Shown: positions 1 to 9,932 of the stretch, one piece after another
Layout: each line of letters opens with the position of its first letter
Numbering within the stretch: the first letter of the stretch is position 1
NCBI RefSeq assembly: GCF_006716645.1
Contig: NZ_VFPL01000001.1
Coordinates: 3,162,001-3,226,000, forward strand
Direction: 5' to 3'
Length of the DNA stretch: 64,000 bases
Source of the DNA: Arcticibacter tournemirensis
GTDB taxonomy: Bacteria; Bacteroidota; Bacteroidia; Sphingobacteriales; Sphingobacteriaceae
Position numbers and translations under genes: made by a program
The notes under the pieces: model-generated
The model's input: the letters and a program-made list of their open reading frames with translations, nothing else
Database searches by the model: none
What the model was told of the DNA's origin: nothing

Positions 1-1
1 A

Positions 2-64
2 ATTATCCAACTGGAGAAGGCTAAACAGATGCTTATATCACCGGCTGTTCGCTATATCCGGTAA
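2..64 (+). CDS. Possible C-terminal end of an upstream gene (partial)
   Basis: The first 20 codons of one frame are open and end in TAA 80 bases before the first SusC gene. The encoded tail is basic and ends in RYIR. It is too short to assign a family, and an open run of this length is not rare by chance. If real, it is the last part of a gene upstream of the polysaccharide locus. Confidence 0.3.
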   Translation: MIQLEKAKQMLISPAVRYIR

Positions 65-144
65 ATTTCCCTGACTCCATATTATAAAACGATAAAAGAG
101 CAAAACTCTTTAACAGGATCAATCAATAAAACCATGAGAATTAA

Positions 145-3100
145 ATGAATAATTTTTACAAAATGAAGTATTTTAAACCGGATCTGCTCTTACAACATGT
201 AGGGAGGTCTGCCCTTTGTTTAGTATTGTTTTTGATGATAGGTGTTGCACCTGCCGCTGCCCAGTCAAAAATCATAACAGGGATTGTGAAAGACCAACAG
301 GGGGAAGTGCTGCCAGGGGTAAGTGTTCTGGTAAAGGGAACAAGCACCGGTGCAGTTACAGACATTAACGGCAAGTACCGTTTGGCTGTACCGGGGCCCA
401 AGGCTGTTCTTTCATTCAGCTTTGTAGGCTTGGGAACTCAGGAGCTTGCTGTTGGAGACAAAGCAGTGCTCGATGTTACACTAAGAGATGATGCCAAAAG
501 CCTGGAGGAAGTAGTGGTAGTAGGTTATGGCGTTCAGAAGAGAGCAACATTAACGGGAGCGATTAATACCGTAAGCAGTAAAGAAATTTTACAGTCGCCC
601 ACTTCGAATGTTACCAATAGCCTGGCCGGACGGCTTCCCGGGGTCTCTGTTATTCAGCAGAGCGGGCAGCCCGGACTTAATTCTTCTACTATTAAGATCA
701 GGGGAGTAGCCACATACAACACCGGAAACCAGGGGGCTATAGTTATAGTAGATGGTGTTGAGCGGAATAGCTTTGGCGACATAGATCCGAACGAAATAGA
801 GTCTATATCAGTGCTCAAAGACGCATCCTCCACAGCAATTTTTGGTATCCGTGGAGCAAACGGCGTGATCATCGTGACAACGAAGGCTGGTAAAGAAGGA
901 AGTCCCCGGATCAGTTACACGGGGAATGCCAGTATACAAACCTATACAGGAATTCCCAAAGCAGTCAATTCTTACGATAATACGAGGCTGATGAATGAGG
1001 CACGGATAAACGATGATCTTCCAGCCTTATGGACAGACCAGCAGCTGGAGAAGTTTAAAGACGGATCTGATCCTCTTGGTTATCCGGATGTAAATTGGTT
1101 TGACTACGTAACACGGAAATATTATCCGCAAACACAGCATAACCTGAATGTGAGCGGGGGAACTAAAATCGTAAAATACTACGCATCTGTGGGCTACCTG
1201 TTTGAAGACGGTATTTTCAAGAAATTCGATTCTCCATACGGAATTCGTTCAACACCTTCTTACAACAGATACAATTTCCGGTCGAACCTCGATTTTAATT
1301 TCACAAAAGATCTTCAGATGAGCGTACGCCTGGGCGGACGTCTTGGCAAACGATATATGCCTTCGGGCCCGACGGGATCGAGTTTCGCTTATGATAATAT
1401 GAACGGGATGATCTCGCGCATACTTCAGACGCCCTCTTTCGCTTACCCGGTTATGTTACCTGATGGAAAAATCACAGGAAACCAGGAAGTAGGTACAAAC
1501 GTGTGGAACCCCTATGCTGTATTGACACGCTGGGGAACAAGGAATGACGATAATAACTCAATTGAAAGTACTTTCGACGTAAATTATAAGCTGGATAAAC
1601 TGGTAAAAGGCTTATCATTTAAAGGGCTGTTTGGCTACGATTCCTACTATAACAGTACCGCGCGCCGTGCCGCCTGGTGGGCATCGTATCTATATGACCG
1701 CGAAACCGGCGAAACTAAGCTTGCTGGCGACAGCAGGGACCGGGACGAGCCGCTCGGAGACATCAGCTCGTCATACGATGGAAGCATCAAAATGAACCTT
1801 CAGCTCGGTTTTAATTACTCAAGGACCTTTGGCCGTCACAATCTGTCGGCAGTTTTACTTGCTACAAGGCAATTGAACCAGTTTGAAGGCGACGGTAAAA
1901 ATGCAGCTCCGGAAGCAGTACAGGGAGTGGTGAACCGCACTACGTACAATTTCGGTGAAAAGTATTTTGCCGAGATAAACATGGCCTACAATGGTTCTGA
2001 GCAATTCGCACCATATACCATAAGCAAAGGTAAGCAATATGGTTTTTTTCCTGCAGCGTCTATAGGCTGGACCGTCACAAAGGAAGAGTTCATGAAAGAT
2101 GTTACCTGGCTTAATTATTTAAAGATTCGGGGGTCATACGGTAAGGTTGGAAATGATCGCCTTTATAAAGGCGACGATAAGCTACGATTTTTATATCTCA
2201 CAGAATACTCCCGCGTAAGCAATGGCGTAACTTTCGGAATCCCAGGACAGCAGACCGGCAGGCCTATCGTCGATATACTTTCCCGCGGAAACACGGAGAT
2301 TACCTGGGAAACGGGTGTTAAAAGAAATATTGGATTTGAAAGCCGGTTTCTTAAGGAGAAGTTAACGTTGAATGTCGACCTGTTCGAGGAAACCAGGTCC
2401 GATATCCTTTCTGAAAGAACGGTTAGCCGGGGTGCTGGTCTGCTTACCTTCGGCGACAATTATCCTTATCTCAACGTTGGTAAAGTGAAGAACAAAGGGT
2501 ATGAAATTGAACTTAACTTCAGGGATAGGACAGGGGAGTTTGGCTATGGGATCAATACACAGTTTTCGTTTAATAAGAACAAAATTCTTAATGCCGACGA
2601 ACCCTTATACATGCCTGGTTATCAAAAGACAGAGGGAAAACCAGTAGGTCAATTCTTTGGATATCTGACGGATGGCTTTTTTACATCAGAAGAAGACATT
2701 GCCGAGTATAGTTCAAGGATCACACCCATTGGAAATGTTATTCCCGGTGACCTGAAATATGTGGATTATAACCAGGACGGAAGGATCAATTCGGATGACC
2801 GCGTCCCTATCGGCTATTCGAGAAACCCGGAATATATTTTCAGTTTTTCTCCCAACTTCTCATGGAAAGGGCTCTCCCTGTCTGTATTGCTGCAAGGCGT
2901 AGCCAACGTAAGTTCGGATGTGGTTCTGACCGAGAAGAATAATGGTTTTCAAATATATGAACATCAGCTTAACCGCTGGACACAAGAAACGGCGGCTACG
3001 GCGACATGGCCTGCCCTGCATTGGAAGGGTAATAATTATTATAATTATCAGCTCAACGACTTTATACTTCAGGACGCCTCTTATATCAAGCTCCGGAACG

Positions 3101-3315
3101 TTGAAATATCTTATAACTTCCCAAAGAAGTGGCTGCAACCACTAAAGGTTTCTTCGCTGCGGTTATTCTTTAGCGGCCAGAACCTGCATACCTGGACAAA
3201 GTTCAAGATGTATCTTGATCCCGAGGCCTTGAATGACTTTAATACGGATTTTTCTAAGCAGTCCATTTATCCAACCTCGAGGATTTATAACCTGGGAGTA
3301 AACATTCAATTGTAG
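145..3315 (+). CDS. SusC/RagA-type TonB-dependent outer-membrane receptor (first of two)
   Basis: This 1056-residue protein should form an outer-membrane beta-barrel that imports oligosaccharides using TonB energy, together with the SusD lipoprotein encoded next. In order it shows a signal peptide ending in APAAAQ near residue 40, a carboxypeptidase-regulatory-like beta-sandwich (about 43-115), the canonical SusC TonB-box region EEVVVVGYG at 121-129, a plug domain (about 130-245) with the typical VDGVERN and LKDASSTAIFG segments, and a barrel ending in a terminal aromatic-rich strand. Length is normal for SusC. The start could also be the ATG seven codons in, which leaves the signal peptide intact. 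Only four bases separate it from the next gene, so they are certainly cotranscribed. Substrate is inferred from the downstream hydrolases (xylan or another uronic-acid-decorated glycan). Confidence 0.93.
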   Translation: MNNFYKMKYFKPDLLLQHVGRSALCLVLFLMIGVAPAAAQSKIITGIVKDQQGEVLPGVSVLVKGTSTGAVTDINGKYRLAVPGPKAVLSFSFVGLGTQELAVGDKAVLDVTLRDDAKSLEEVVVVGYGVQKRATLTGAINTVSSKEILQSPTSNVTNSLAGRLPGVSVIQQSGQPGLNSSTIKIRGVATYNTGNQGAIVIVDGVERNSFGDIDPNEIESISVLKDASSTAIFGIRGANGVIIVTTKAGKEGSPRISYTGNASIQTYTGIPKAVNSYDNTRLMNEARINDDLPALWTDQQLEKFKDGSDPLGYPDVNWFDYVTRKYYPQTQHNLNVSGGTKIVKYYASVGYLFEDGIFKKFDSPYGIRSTPSYNRYNFRSNLDFNFTKDLQMSVRLGGRLGKRYMPSGPTGSSFAYDNMNGMISRILQTPSFAYPVMLPDGKITGNQEVGTNVWNPYAVLTRWGTRNDDNNSIESTFDVNYKLDKLVKGLSFKGLFGYDSYYNSTARRAAWWASYLYDRETGETKLAGDSRDRDEPLGDISSSYDGSIKMNLQLGFNYSRTFGRHNLSAVLLATRQLNQFEGDGKNAAPEAVQGVVNRTTYNFGEKYFAEINMAYNGSEQFAPYTISKGKQYGFFPAASIGWTVTKEEFMKDVTWLNYLKIRGSYGKVGNDRLYKGDDKLRFLYLTEYSRVSNGVTFGIPGQQTGRPIVDILSRGNTEITWETGVKRNIGFESRFLKEKLTLNVDLFEETRSDILSERTVSRGAGLLTFGDNYPYLNVGKVKNKGYEIELNFRDRTGEFGYGINTQFSFNKNKILNADEPLYMPGYQKTEGKPVGQFFGYLTDGFFTSEEDIAEYSSRITPIGNVIPGDLKYVDYNQDGRINSDDRVPIGYSRNPEYIFSFSPNFSWKGLSLSVLLQGVANVSSDVVLTEKNNGFQIYEHQLNRWTQETAATATWPALHWKGNNYYNYQLNDFILQDASYIKLRNVEISYNFPKKWLQPLKVSSLRLFFSGQNLHTWTKFKMYLDPEALNDFNTDFSKQSIYPTSRIYNLGVNIQL

Positions 3316-3319
3316 AGAC

Positions 3320-5047
3320 ATGAAAAGAATAACCATAGTAATATATACATTCATTGTGCTTTCGCTGCTTTCATCCTGCGTAAAGGATTACTTGAACAGG
3401 GCGCCTGACATAGCACTTACCGAGGAGGCTGTGTTTGCCGATCCGACCCTTGCTTCGCAGTTTGCGGATAATGCATATAATTTCCTGGTCAATGATTATG
3501 CGCGTTTGAACGGACATAGAGGTATTACAGGCCAGTTTTCGGATGAAGCGGTGTCGTCTAATAACGACGTATCGATCCGAACGATAAACCAGGGAAATTA
3601 CCACGATCATTATGAACGGGGAGGTGAAGGGATCAACGATATAAAGGATGTTTACTGGAGATGTTACCAGGGAATCAGGATTACAAATGTGGTGCTTTCC
3701 AAGCTTGAAACCACTCCCTGGCCTGCTGACGGCGTTTTAAAGACCAGAGTGGAAGGAGAAATGCATTTTCTGAGGGCTTTCTTTTATTTTGAGCTTACGA
3801 AACGATTTGACGGAGTAGTGCTGATAAAGGACGCGTTCGACCAGTTTGATGATATCGACTTTCCGAGGAATAGCTATGAAGAATGTGTGGCTTTTATGCT
3901 GGACGAACTCAATATTGCAGAGGATAAACTCGAACTTGACTACTCCGCGGGCGACTATGGAAGAGCAACCAAAGGAGCTGTTATGGCGCTGCGCGCAAGG
4001 GTCCTTCTGTATGCTGCCAGTCCTCTGCATAACGCAGGTGATGATCTTACCAAATGGGCAGATGCAGCTGATGCTGCGAAAAAGGTGATTGACCTTAATA
4101 AATATACTCTTACAGGGACAAGTTACGACCAGGTCTTAAACATGGCTCAATCTGATGAGTATATTATGATCAAACCACGGGGACCGAGGGGAAATAACGA
4201 TGGAATTATAGTTGACTTTGCACAGTCGCCAGGTTCCGGCGGTACTCAGGGTACGCTGAATCCCACTCAAAACCACGTGGACCTTTATGAGGTTGTTCAG
4301 CGCGCAGTCCCCACTAATCCTAACAGCCCCATTGTGAGCAGTGCGCCGTTAGTGAATGGCAGTGCGCCTGGTTACAACGAGCAGAAACCATATGAAAACC
4401 GCGATCCCCGATTCTATGCAAACGTCATCTATAATGATATGCCATGGCAGGGAAGAAGAATGGATATGTACAGCCAAAAATCGGGTTTAGGGTACGACTT
4501 TATCGAAGGAAATACCAATTATACTGTTACGTGCTACTATTCCAAAAAAATGTGGCCCGAAGTGTATAAGAGGAATGTTTCAGGATCTACGCTCATCAAC
4601 TATATCTTCTTTCGCTATGGGGAAGTCCTTCTCAATTATGCAGAAGCAATGAATGAGGCCTATGGTCCCGACGCAGTCCCCAACGGATATACATTAAGTG
4701 CGCGTCAGGCAATACAGCAAGTGAGGGACAGAGTAGGTATGCCTTCACTACCGGCGGGATTAAATAAGGATGACATGCGTGCCCGCATAAGGAACGAACG
4801 GGCAGTGGAACTGGCATTTGAAGATTTTCGCTGGTATGACATTCTGCGCTGGAGAGCTAAAGAGATTATAACACAACCCATGTTTGGAATGAGGGTAGTT
4901 AAGAATGCAAATGGGTCTTTCACCTATACCCGCACCAGGCTGACCAGTTCCTATCAGAAAGTTCATGAGCCTTACATGGATCTTTATCCTATTCCGAGAA
5001 GCGAGATCTATAAAAGCCAGAAATTAAAGCAAAATCCGGGATGGTAA
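3320..5047 (+). CDS. SusD/RagB-type surface glycan-binding lipoprotein (first of two)
   Basis: This 575-residue SusD-family lipoprotein should cap the preceding SusC barrel on the cell surface and capture glycan chains. The lipobox LSSC gives a lipidated Cys20. After it come the TPR-like helices typical of the family (segments such as GEMHFLRAFFYFELTKRF and ALRARVLLYAASPLHN), and the conserved C-terminal part (FRYGEVLLNYAEAMNE, then AFEDFRWYDILRWR, ending LKQNPGW). Length is normal. It follows the SusC stop by four bases and is followed 26 bases later by a second SusC gene. Confidence 0.92.
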   Translation: MKRITIVIYTFIVLSLLSSCVKDYLNRAPDIALTEEAVFADPTLASQFADNAYNFLVNDYARLNGHRGITGQFSDEAVSSNNDVSIRTINQGNYHDHYERGGEGINDIKDVYWRCYQGIRITNVVLSKLETTPWPADGVLKTRVEGEMHFLRAFFYFELTKRFDGVVLIKDAFDQFDDIDFPRNSYEECVAFMLDELNIAEDKLELDYSAGDYGRATKGAVMALRARVLLYAASPLHNAGDDLTKWADAADAAKKVIDLNKYTLTGTSYDQVLNMAQSDEYIMIKPRGPRGNNDGIIVDFAQSPGSGGTQGTLNPTQNHVDLYEVVQRAVPTNPNSPIVSSAPLVNGSAPGYNEQKPYENRDPRFYANVIYNDMPWQGRRMDMYSQKSGLGYDFIEGNTNYTVTCYYSKKMWPEVYKRNVSGSTLINYIFFRYGEVLLNYAEAMNEAYGPDAVPNGYTLSARQAIQQVRDRVGMPSLPAGLNKDDMRARIRNERAVELAFEDFRWYDILRWRAKEIITQPMFGMRVVKNANGSFTYTRTRLTSSYQKVHEPYMDLYPIPRSEIYKSQKLKQNPGW

Positions 5048-5073
5048 TAAGAACACATTTAATCTATTTTCAA

Positions 5074-8000
5074 ATGAAATCGAAGATTTTAATATATATA
5101 CTACTCCTGGCCTGTGTTTTGTCGGGCAGGGAGGCTGCAGCGCAGGATCCCGATAATACAGTGACAGCAAGCGGGATTTTAAAGGAAAGTAACGGACGTC
5201 CTGTAGAAGGTGTTACCATTCTGATTCAAGAAACAACTACTGAGAACAAGAGTTTACCTGACGGCCGCTTTTCAGTAGAAGCAACACGTAAAGACTTGGT
5301 TATATTCAAAAAGCAAGGGTATAATACGGTTATTAAGCCGGCGTCGGCACTCAATAGTGCAGTAGTTATCATGACGCCATCCCTTATTGACGCGGGCGAC
5401 GACGACGATGTGGCTATTCCGTTTGGCGTTCGTAAGAAGAGGAATATTTCGGCCTCAATCAGCACTGTTTCGGGCTCCGACTTACCCCGACTTCCTATCT
5501 CATCACTGCCTAATACATTAGCCGGCAGGTTGCCGGGTTTATATGTGCAGCAGATGGGGTCGAGGCCAGGAACAGATGATGCTTCCTTCCTTGTTCGCGG
5601 ACGATCATCTTACAATAGTAATCAGGCTCCTTTAATATTGGTTGACGGCGTTGAAAGGGATTTCGTTAACATGGATGTTAATGAAGTTGAAACTATAAGC
5701 GTACTTAAGGATGCAGCGTCGATCTCCTGGTATGGAATGCGGGGAGCCAACGGCGTGGTTTTAGTTACAACAAAACGGGGAAGCGCAACATCAACTAAAC
5801 TGACTTTTGATGCCCAGGGCGGAGTTCAAATGCCGGTCTATAAAACGCGTCCACTGGATTCATATTCTTATGCTACCCTGTTCAATCAGGCGAAGATAAA
5901 TGATGGTGCGGCTCCTCAATACAGCGAGGCAGACCTTGCTGCTTATCAGAGCGGTTCTGATCCGTACAAGTACCCCAATAACAATTACGTCGATCGGTTT
6001 TTGGGAGATGCCGCCCCGATACAGCGATACGTGGCAACTGTTAGCGGCGGAAATTCATTCGCTAAGTACTTTACATTGTTGAACGTATACAACCAGACAG
6101 GCCTTCTTAAAGGAGACGAAAATTCGAAGTATAAAACGAATGCGAACTACAGGAAGTATAATTTCAGAACTAACCTCGACCTGCATGTTACGAAAACACT
6201 TGATGCAACGATTGATTTCGGTGGAAGGGTAGAAGAGATCAGGTATCCGAGCTCGGGCATCCAGACTTTTATGAGCACTATTAACACCACTCCTCCCAAT
6301 GCATTTCCTCTCCTGAATCCCGATGGTACTTACGGTGGTTCAAATCTCTTCAGTGGAAATCCTCTGGCGATGCTCAACAGCAATGGAAATATTAATGACC
6401 TGGCACGGACACTTCTGGCAACAATTAGTGTGAGGCAGCAATTGAATTTCCTGAAGGGGCTGTCTGCGAATGCGTTGTATAGCTACGACATTCAGGGGAT
6501 GTACCAATACGGTTATACTCAGAATTATGCAAGGTTCGGTTATGACAGTAACGGGCAGTTGGTGCAGATCGGATCTGATGAGAATACACCAGTAAATTAC
6601 AAGAGCAGCGCCTTCACTGGGAATGTGCGGAGCAATGACTTTTGGATTGGCCTCGATTATGATAAAACTTTAGGTGAACACATATTTAACTTTTCAACAC
6701 GTCTGCAGAGAAGAGTTCTCGCGGTTCCTAATGCACTCGATCAAAAGAGGGAAGGAATATCGAACAGACTTTCTTATAGTTTTAAGTCGAAATACTTTGC
6801 GGATATAGTAGCTACCTATTCAGGTTCGCAGGAGTTTGAACCAGGCAGAAGGTTCGGATGGTTTCCCGCAATTTCAGCCGGATGGATCATCTCCGACGAA
6901 GATTTCTTTAAACCGGCAACCTCGTTTATTGATTATCTAAAAATCAGGGGCTCATATGGTGTAGTAGGGAGTGATGACGTCAATGTGCGGGCATCCGCTT
7001 TTTATAACTATTATAACAGGAGCAGTGAAGGATATAATTTCGGGACAAGTTATACCAACGCCAACGGCAGTTCAGAGGGGTCGCTGGCGAATCCCTATCT
7101 CACCTGGGAAAGGGCAAAGAAGGCAAGCATAGGTTTTGATGCAAAGCTTTTTAAGCAATCTGTCGATGTTTCTTTTGATTATTTTGATGAGCACAGGGAC
7201 CATCTTCTTACTTCCGACATTCTACCGCGAACGATCGGTCAAAGCAGGGTTCAGGTTAACGAAGGAAAAGCAAAGTATTCAGGATATGAAACCGCCCTCA
7301 ATTTTAGAAAGTCATTCAATAAGGTTACTCTTGGCCTTAACGGCAACTTTACATGGGTAGAAAGTAAGGTACTTGCCTTGAATGAGGCGGCAAATCTTCC
7401 TGCATTCCAAAGTGAGGTGGGCGGGAACATCGGCCGGGTAGCCATCTTTAACCGCGAGGGGGACATTACATACCAGCGCTTGTTCCTGATTTCGGAGGGG
7501 CTTTTTCAATCGCAGGAAGAGATTGACGCAGCACCGCAGCAACTCTTTTCAACGGTAACACGTCCGGGCGATATCAGATACAAGGATATGAACGACGACC
7601 GGATTATCAACAGCCAGGATATGGTTGCCCAAAACTACTCAGATGCACCTAAAGCTTATTATGGTTTCGGACTTTCTCTAAAATATCGGGCTTTTGATAT
7701 ATCCGCCCAGTTTCAGGGTGTGTACGGGCGTACCATATCCATTATCAACGTTGTCAACTCCGGATCTTCATCCAACGGGTATCTGAATCAGTTCAGCACT
7801 CAAAGCTGGACTCCGGAAAACGCATCTACCGCCGTTTATCCGAGGATGACCCTGAATAACAGGGGGAATAATACACAGCAGTCTGATTTCTGGCTTCGCT
7901 CGGGCGACTACACCAGATTAAAGGTAGCCGAACTGGGATACAGCTTGTCGTCGACAGGACTGAAGTCGGTTCATATTAATTCGATGCGGATTTATCTTAC

Positions 8001-8130
8001 AGGGTTTAACCTGCTTACATTCAGCAAACTGAATAAGCTTGATATAGACCCGGAGATTCCTTCGTCGGGGTACAATACTTCATATCCGTACGTAAGGACA
8101 TTCGCACTGGGGGTAAATGTTAAGTTTTAA
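5074..8130 (+). CDS. SusC/RagA-type TonB-dependent receptor (second), atypical TonB-box region
   Basis: This second SusC paralogue has about 1018 residues. I place the start at the ATG at 5074, which opens directly on a signal peptide ending REAAAQ; an upstream ATG at 5041 would overlap the SusD stop and add a non-signal leader. A carboxypeptidase-regulatory-like domain follows. The usual EVVVVGYG stretch before the plug is replaced by an acidic run and DDVAIPFGVRKKR, so the TonB contact looks diverged. Plug (VDGVERDF, LKDAASISWYGMRGANGV) and barrel are intact, with a normal C-terminal strand. It pairs with the SusD gene that starts ten bases after its stop. Tandem SusCD pairs are a hallmark of the Bacteroidetes xylan core locus. 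Confidence 0.92.
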   Translation: MKSKILIYILLLACVLSGREAAAQDPDNTVTASGILKESNGRPVEGVTILIQETTTENKSLPDGRFSVEATRKDLVIFKKQGYNTVIKPASALNSAVVIMTPSLIDAGDDDDVAIPFGVRKKRNISASISTVSGSDLPRLPISSLPNTLAGRLPGLYVQQMGSRPGTDDASFLVRGRSSYNSNQAPLILVDGVERDFVNMDVNEVETISVLKDAASISWYGMRGANGVVLVTTKRGSATSTKLTFDAQGGVQMPVYKTRPLDSYSYATLFNQAKINDGAAPQYSEADLAAYQSGSDPYKYPNNNYVDRFLGDAAPIQRYVATVSGGNSFAKYFTLLNVYNQTGLLKGDENSKYKTNANYRKYNFRTNLDLHVTKTLDATIDFGGRVEEIRYPSSGIQTFMSTINTTPPNAFPLLNPDGTYGGSNLFSGNPLAMLNSNGNINDLARTLLATISVRQQLNFLKGLSANALYSYDIQGMYQYGYTQNYARFGYDSNGQLVQIGSDENTPVNYKSSAFTGNVRSNDFWIGLDYDKTLGEHIFNFSTRLQRRVLAVPNALDQKREGISNRLSYSFKSKYFADIVATYSGSQEFEPGRRFGWFPAISAGWIISDEDFFKPATSFIDYLKIRGSYGVVGSDDVNVRASAFYNYYNRSSEGYNFGTSYTNANGSSEGSLANPYLTWERAKKASIGFDAKLFKQSVDVSFDYFDEHRDHLLTSDILPRTIGQSRVQVNEGKAKYSGYETALNFRKSFNKVTLGLNGNFTWVESKVLALNEAANLPAFQSEVGGNIGRVAIFNREGDITYQRLFLISEGLFQSQEEIDAAPQQLFSTVTRPGDIRYKDMNDDRIINSQDMVAQNYSDAPKAYYGFGLSLKYRAFDISAQFQGVYGRTISIINVVNSGSSSNGYLNQFSTQSWTPENASTAVYPRMTLNNRGNNTQQSDFWLRSGDYTRLKVAELGYSLSSTGLKSVHINSMRIYLTGFNLLTFSKLNKLDIDPEIPSSGYNTSYPYVRTFALGVNVKF

Positions 8131-8140
8131 AACACATACG

Positions 8141-9841
8141 ATGAAAAGAACTTATTTTAAATCAATCATATTTATAATCCCGGTATTGTTCCTGGGATGT
8201 GAAAAAAGCAGTTATCTGACGGACGGCAAAGATACCGGAGGCAGCAACGTTACCGAACAGCAGTTCTGGCAGCATAAAGACTGGGTTAGGAATTTTCTCA
8301 ATAATATATACACCCATGTTCCGGACGAATACAATATGGATGGTGATGGCGGTATGTTAGCTTCTGCCTCGGATGAGGCTGTCAATTCAAACCCTAACTC
8401 GTCTGTTACGTATCCTAATGGCAGTACCTGGGGGGCTGCCAGGACTTTCAACGATGTTTACGGAGACATGTATACCGGGATCCGAAAAACCAACCTGTTT
8501 ATAGAGCATGTTGCTTCCAGCGGCATCCTGCCGGAAAACGAAGAAAACGAAGAGGGTACGAATAATCTTGCCCGGCAGATTCAGCGCTCTAAAGGACAGG
8601 CCTTTTTCCTGCGTGCTCTTTTCCATTTTGAACTGGTAAAAAGATATGGAGCCATTCCTTTAGTAACGCGGGTAATTGGAGAAACTGAAGACAGCAATCT
8701 CCCAAGAAATACCTATCAGGAATGTGTCGATCAGATTGTCAGGGACTGCGATTCTGCGATTACGTTGCTCCCTTTGTGGACTGGGTCGTGGACAAATTCT
8801 AATAAGGGCCGGGCTACGCAAACGGCAGCAATGGCCTTGAAATCGCGCATGCTTCTTTATGCAGCGAGCCCATTGAACAATCCTTCAGGTGATCAGGCGA
8901 AATGGAGGCTTGCTGCAGACGCTGCCAACCAGTTGATCGCCGTAAACAAACACAAACTGCACTCCTCGTATAGCCAGATATTCCTGTTTGGCCAGGCTGC
9001 GTATAATGACGAGGTGATTTTTGCTTCAAGGGCGAACAATCGGAATGATATTGAACAGAATAATGCTCCGATAAGTTATTCGGGTGCTAAAGGAAGACTG
9101 AACCCAACACAGGAGATCGTTGACGCCTTTGAAACAAAAAATGGAACTGCTCCTTCAGAAACGAACCCTGCATTAAACCGCGACCCGCGTTTTGATCTTG
9201 TGATTGTTTATAATGGTAAATCATTCAAGAATGTGGCAGTACAAACATATGTTGGCGGAAAAGACGGATTGAACCTCAGCGTTAACGCAACGCGAACCGG
9301 TTACTACATGAAGAAATTTATGAACGAAGGTGCCGTAACCTGGAATGTTCCGACGCCAACCAATTCCCGTCGTCCCTGGGTGCTATTTCGTTATGCCGAA
9401 ATCCTCTTAAATTACGCAGAAGCTGTGAATGAACTGGTTGGTCCGGATGTGCTTCCTGTGGCTTCCGCCGGTGCTCCTGCTTTCACCTTAACGGCAAGAC
9501 AGGCTGTTAATCTGATCAGAGACCGGACGGGTATCAAGATGCCGCTTATACCCCTGGGACAAAGTCAGGATCAGATGCGTGAACGTATCAAACGCGAAAG
9601 AAGGATAGAACTTTGTTTTGAAGGACACCGGTTTTACGATGTGAGAAGATGGAAGGAGGGAGAAACTTATTTCAACAAGCCTGTAACAGGAATGCAGATT
9701 GTAAAAAATGCTGATAATACGTTCTCTTACCAAAGGTTCACGGTTGAGAACCGCGTGTTTCAAGCGAAGAATTACTGGTTTCCATTTTCGATCAATGATA
9801 TCAACAGGCAGCCTGCCTTAACACAGAATCCAGGATATTAA
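8141..9841 (+). CDS. SusD/RagB-type surface glycan-binding lipoprotein (second)
   Basis: This 566-residue SusD homologue partners the second SusC. The ATG at 8141 is chosen because it gives a compact lipoprotein signal with lipobox FLGC and lipidated Cys20; an in-frame ATG at 8117 lies inside the SusC end and would lengthen the leader. Family segments are visible: GQAFFLRALFHFELVKRY, ALKSRMLLYAASPLNN, LFRYAEILLNYAEAVNE, ERRIELCFEGHRFYDVRRW and a C-terminal TQNPGY. It is the last transport gene of the locus; the hydrolases start 91 bases later. Confidence 0.92.
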   Translation: MKRTYFKSIIFIIPVLFLGCEKSSYLTDGKDTGGSNVTEQQFWQHKDWVRNFLNNIYTHVPDEYNMDGDGGMLASASDEAVNSNPNSSVTYPNGSTWGAARTFNDVYGDMYTGIRKTNLFIEHVASSGILPENEENEEGTNNLARQIQRSKGQAFFLRALFHFELVKRYGAIPLVTRVIGETEDSNLPRNTYQECVDQIVRDCDSAITLLPLWTGSWTNSNKGRATQTAAMALKSRMLLYAASPLNNPSGDQAKWRLAADAANQLIAVNKHKLHSSYSQIFLFGQAAYNDEVIFASRANNRNDIEQNNAPISYSGAKGRLNPTQEIVDAFETKNGTAPSETNPALNRDPRFDLVIVYNGKSFKNVAVQTYVGGKDGLNLSVNATRTGYYMKKFMNEGAVTWNVPTPTNSRRPWVLFRYAEILLNYAEAVNELVGPDVLPVASAGAPAFTLTARQAVNLIRDRTGIKMPLIPLGQSQDQMRERIKRERRIELCFEGHRFYDVRRWKEGETYFNKPVTGMQIVKNADNTFSYQRFTVENRVFQAKNYWFPFSINDINRQPALTQNPGY

Positions 9842-9932
9842 GCGTAACGTGTAATCAAATGAATTTACTTATAACATACCCCAAAACTCTACGGCCACTT
9901 TAACTGGAAGTGATCCTGAGCACCATAATTTT

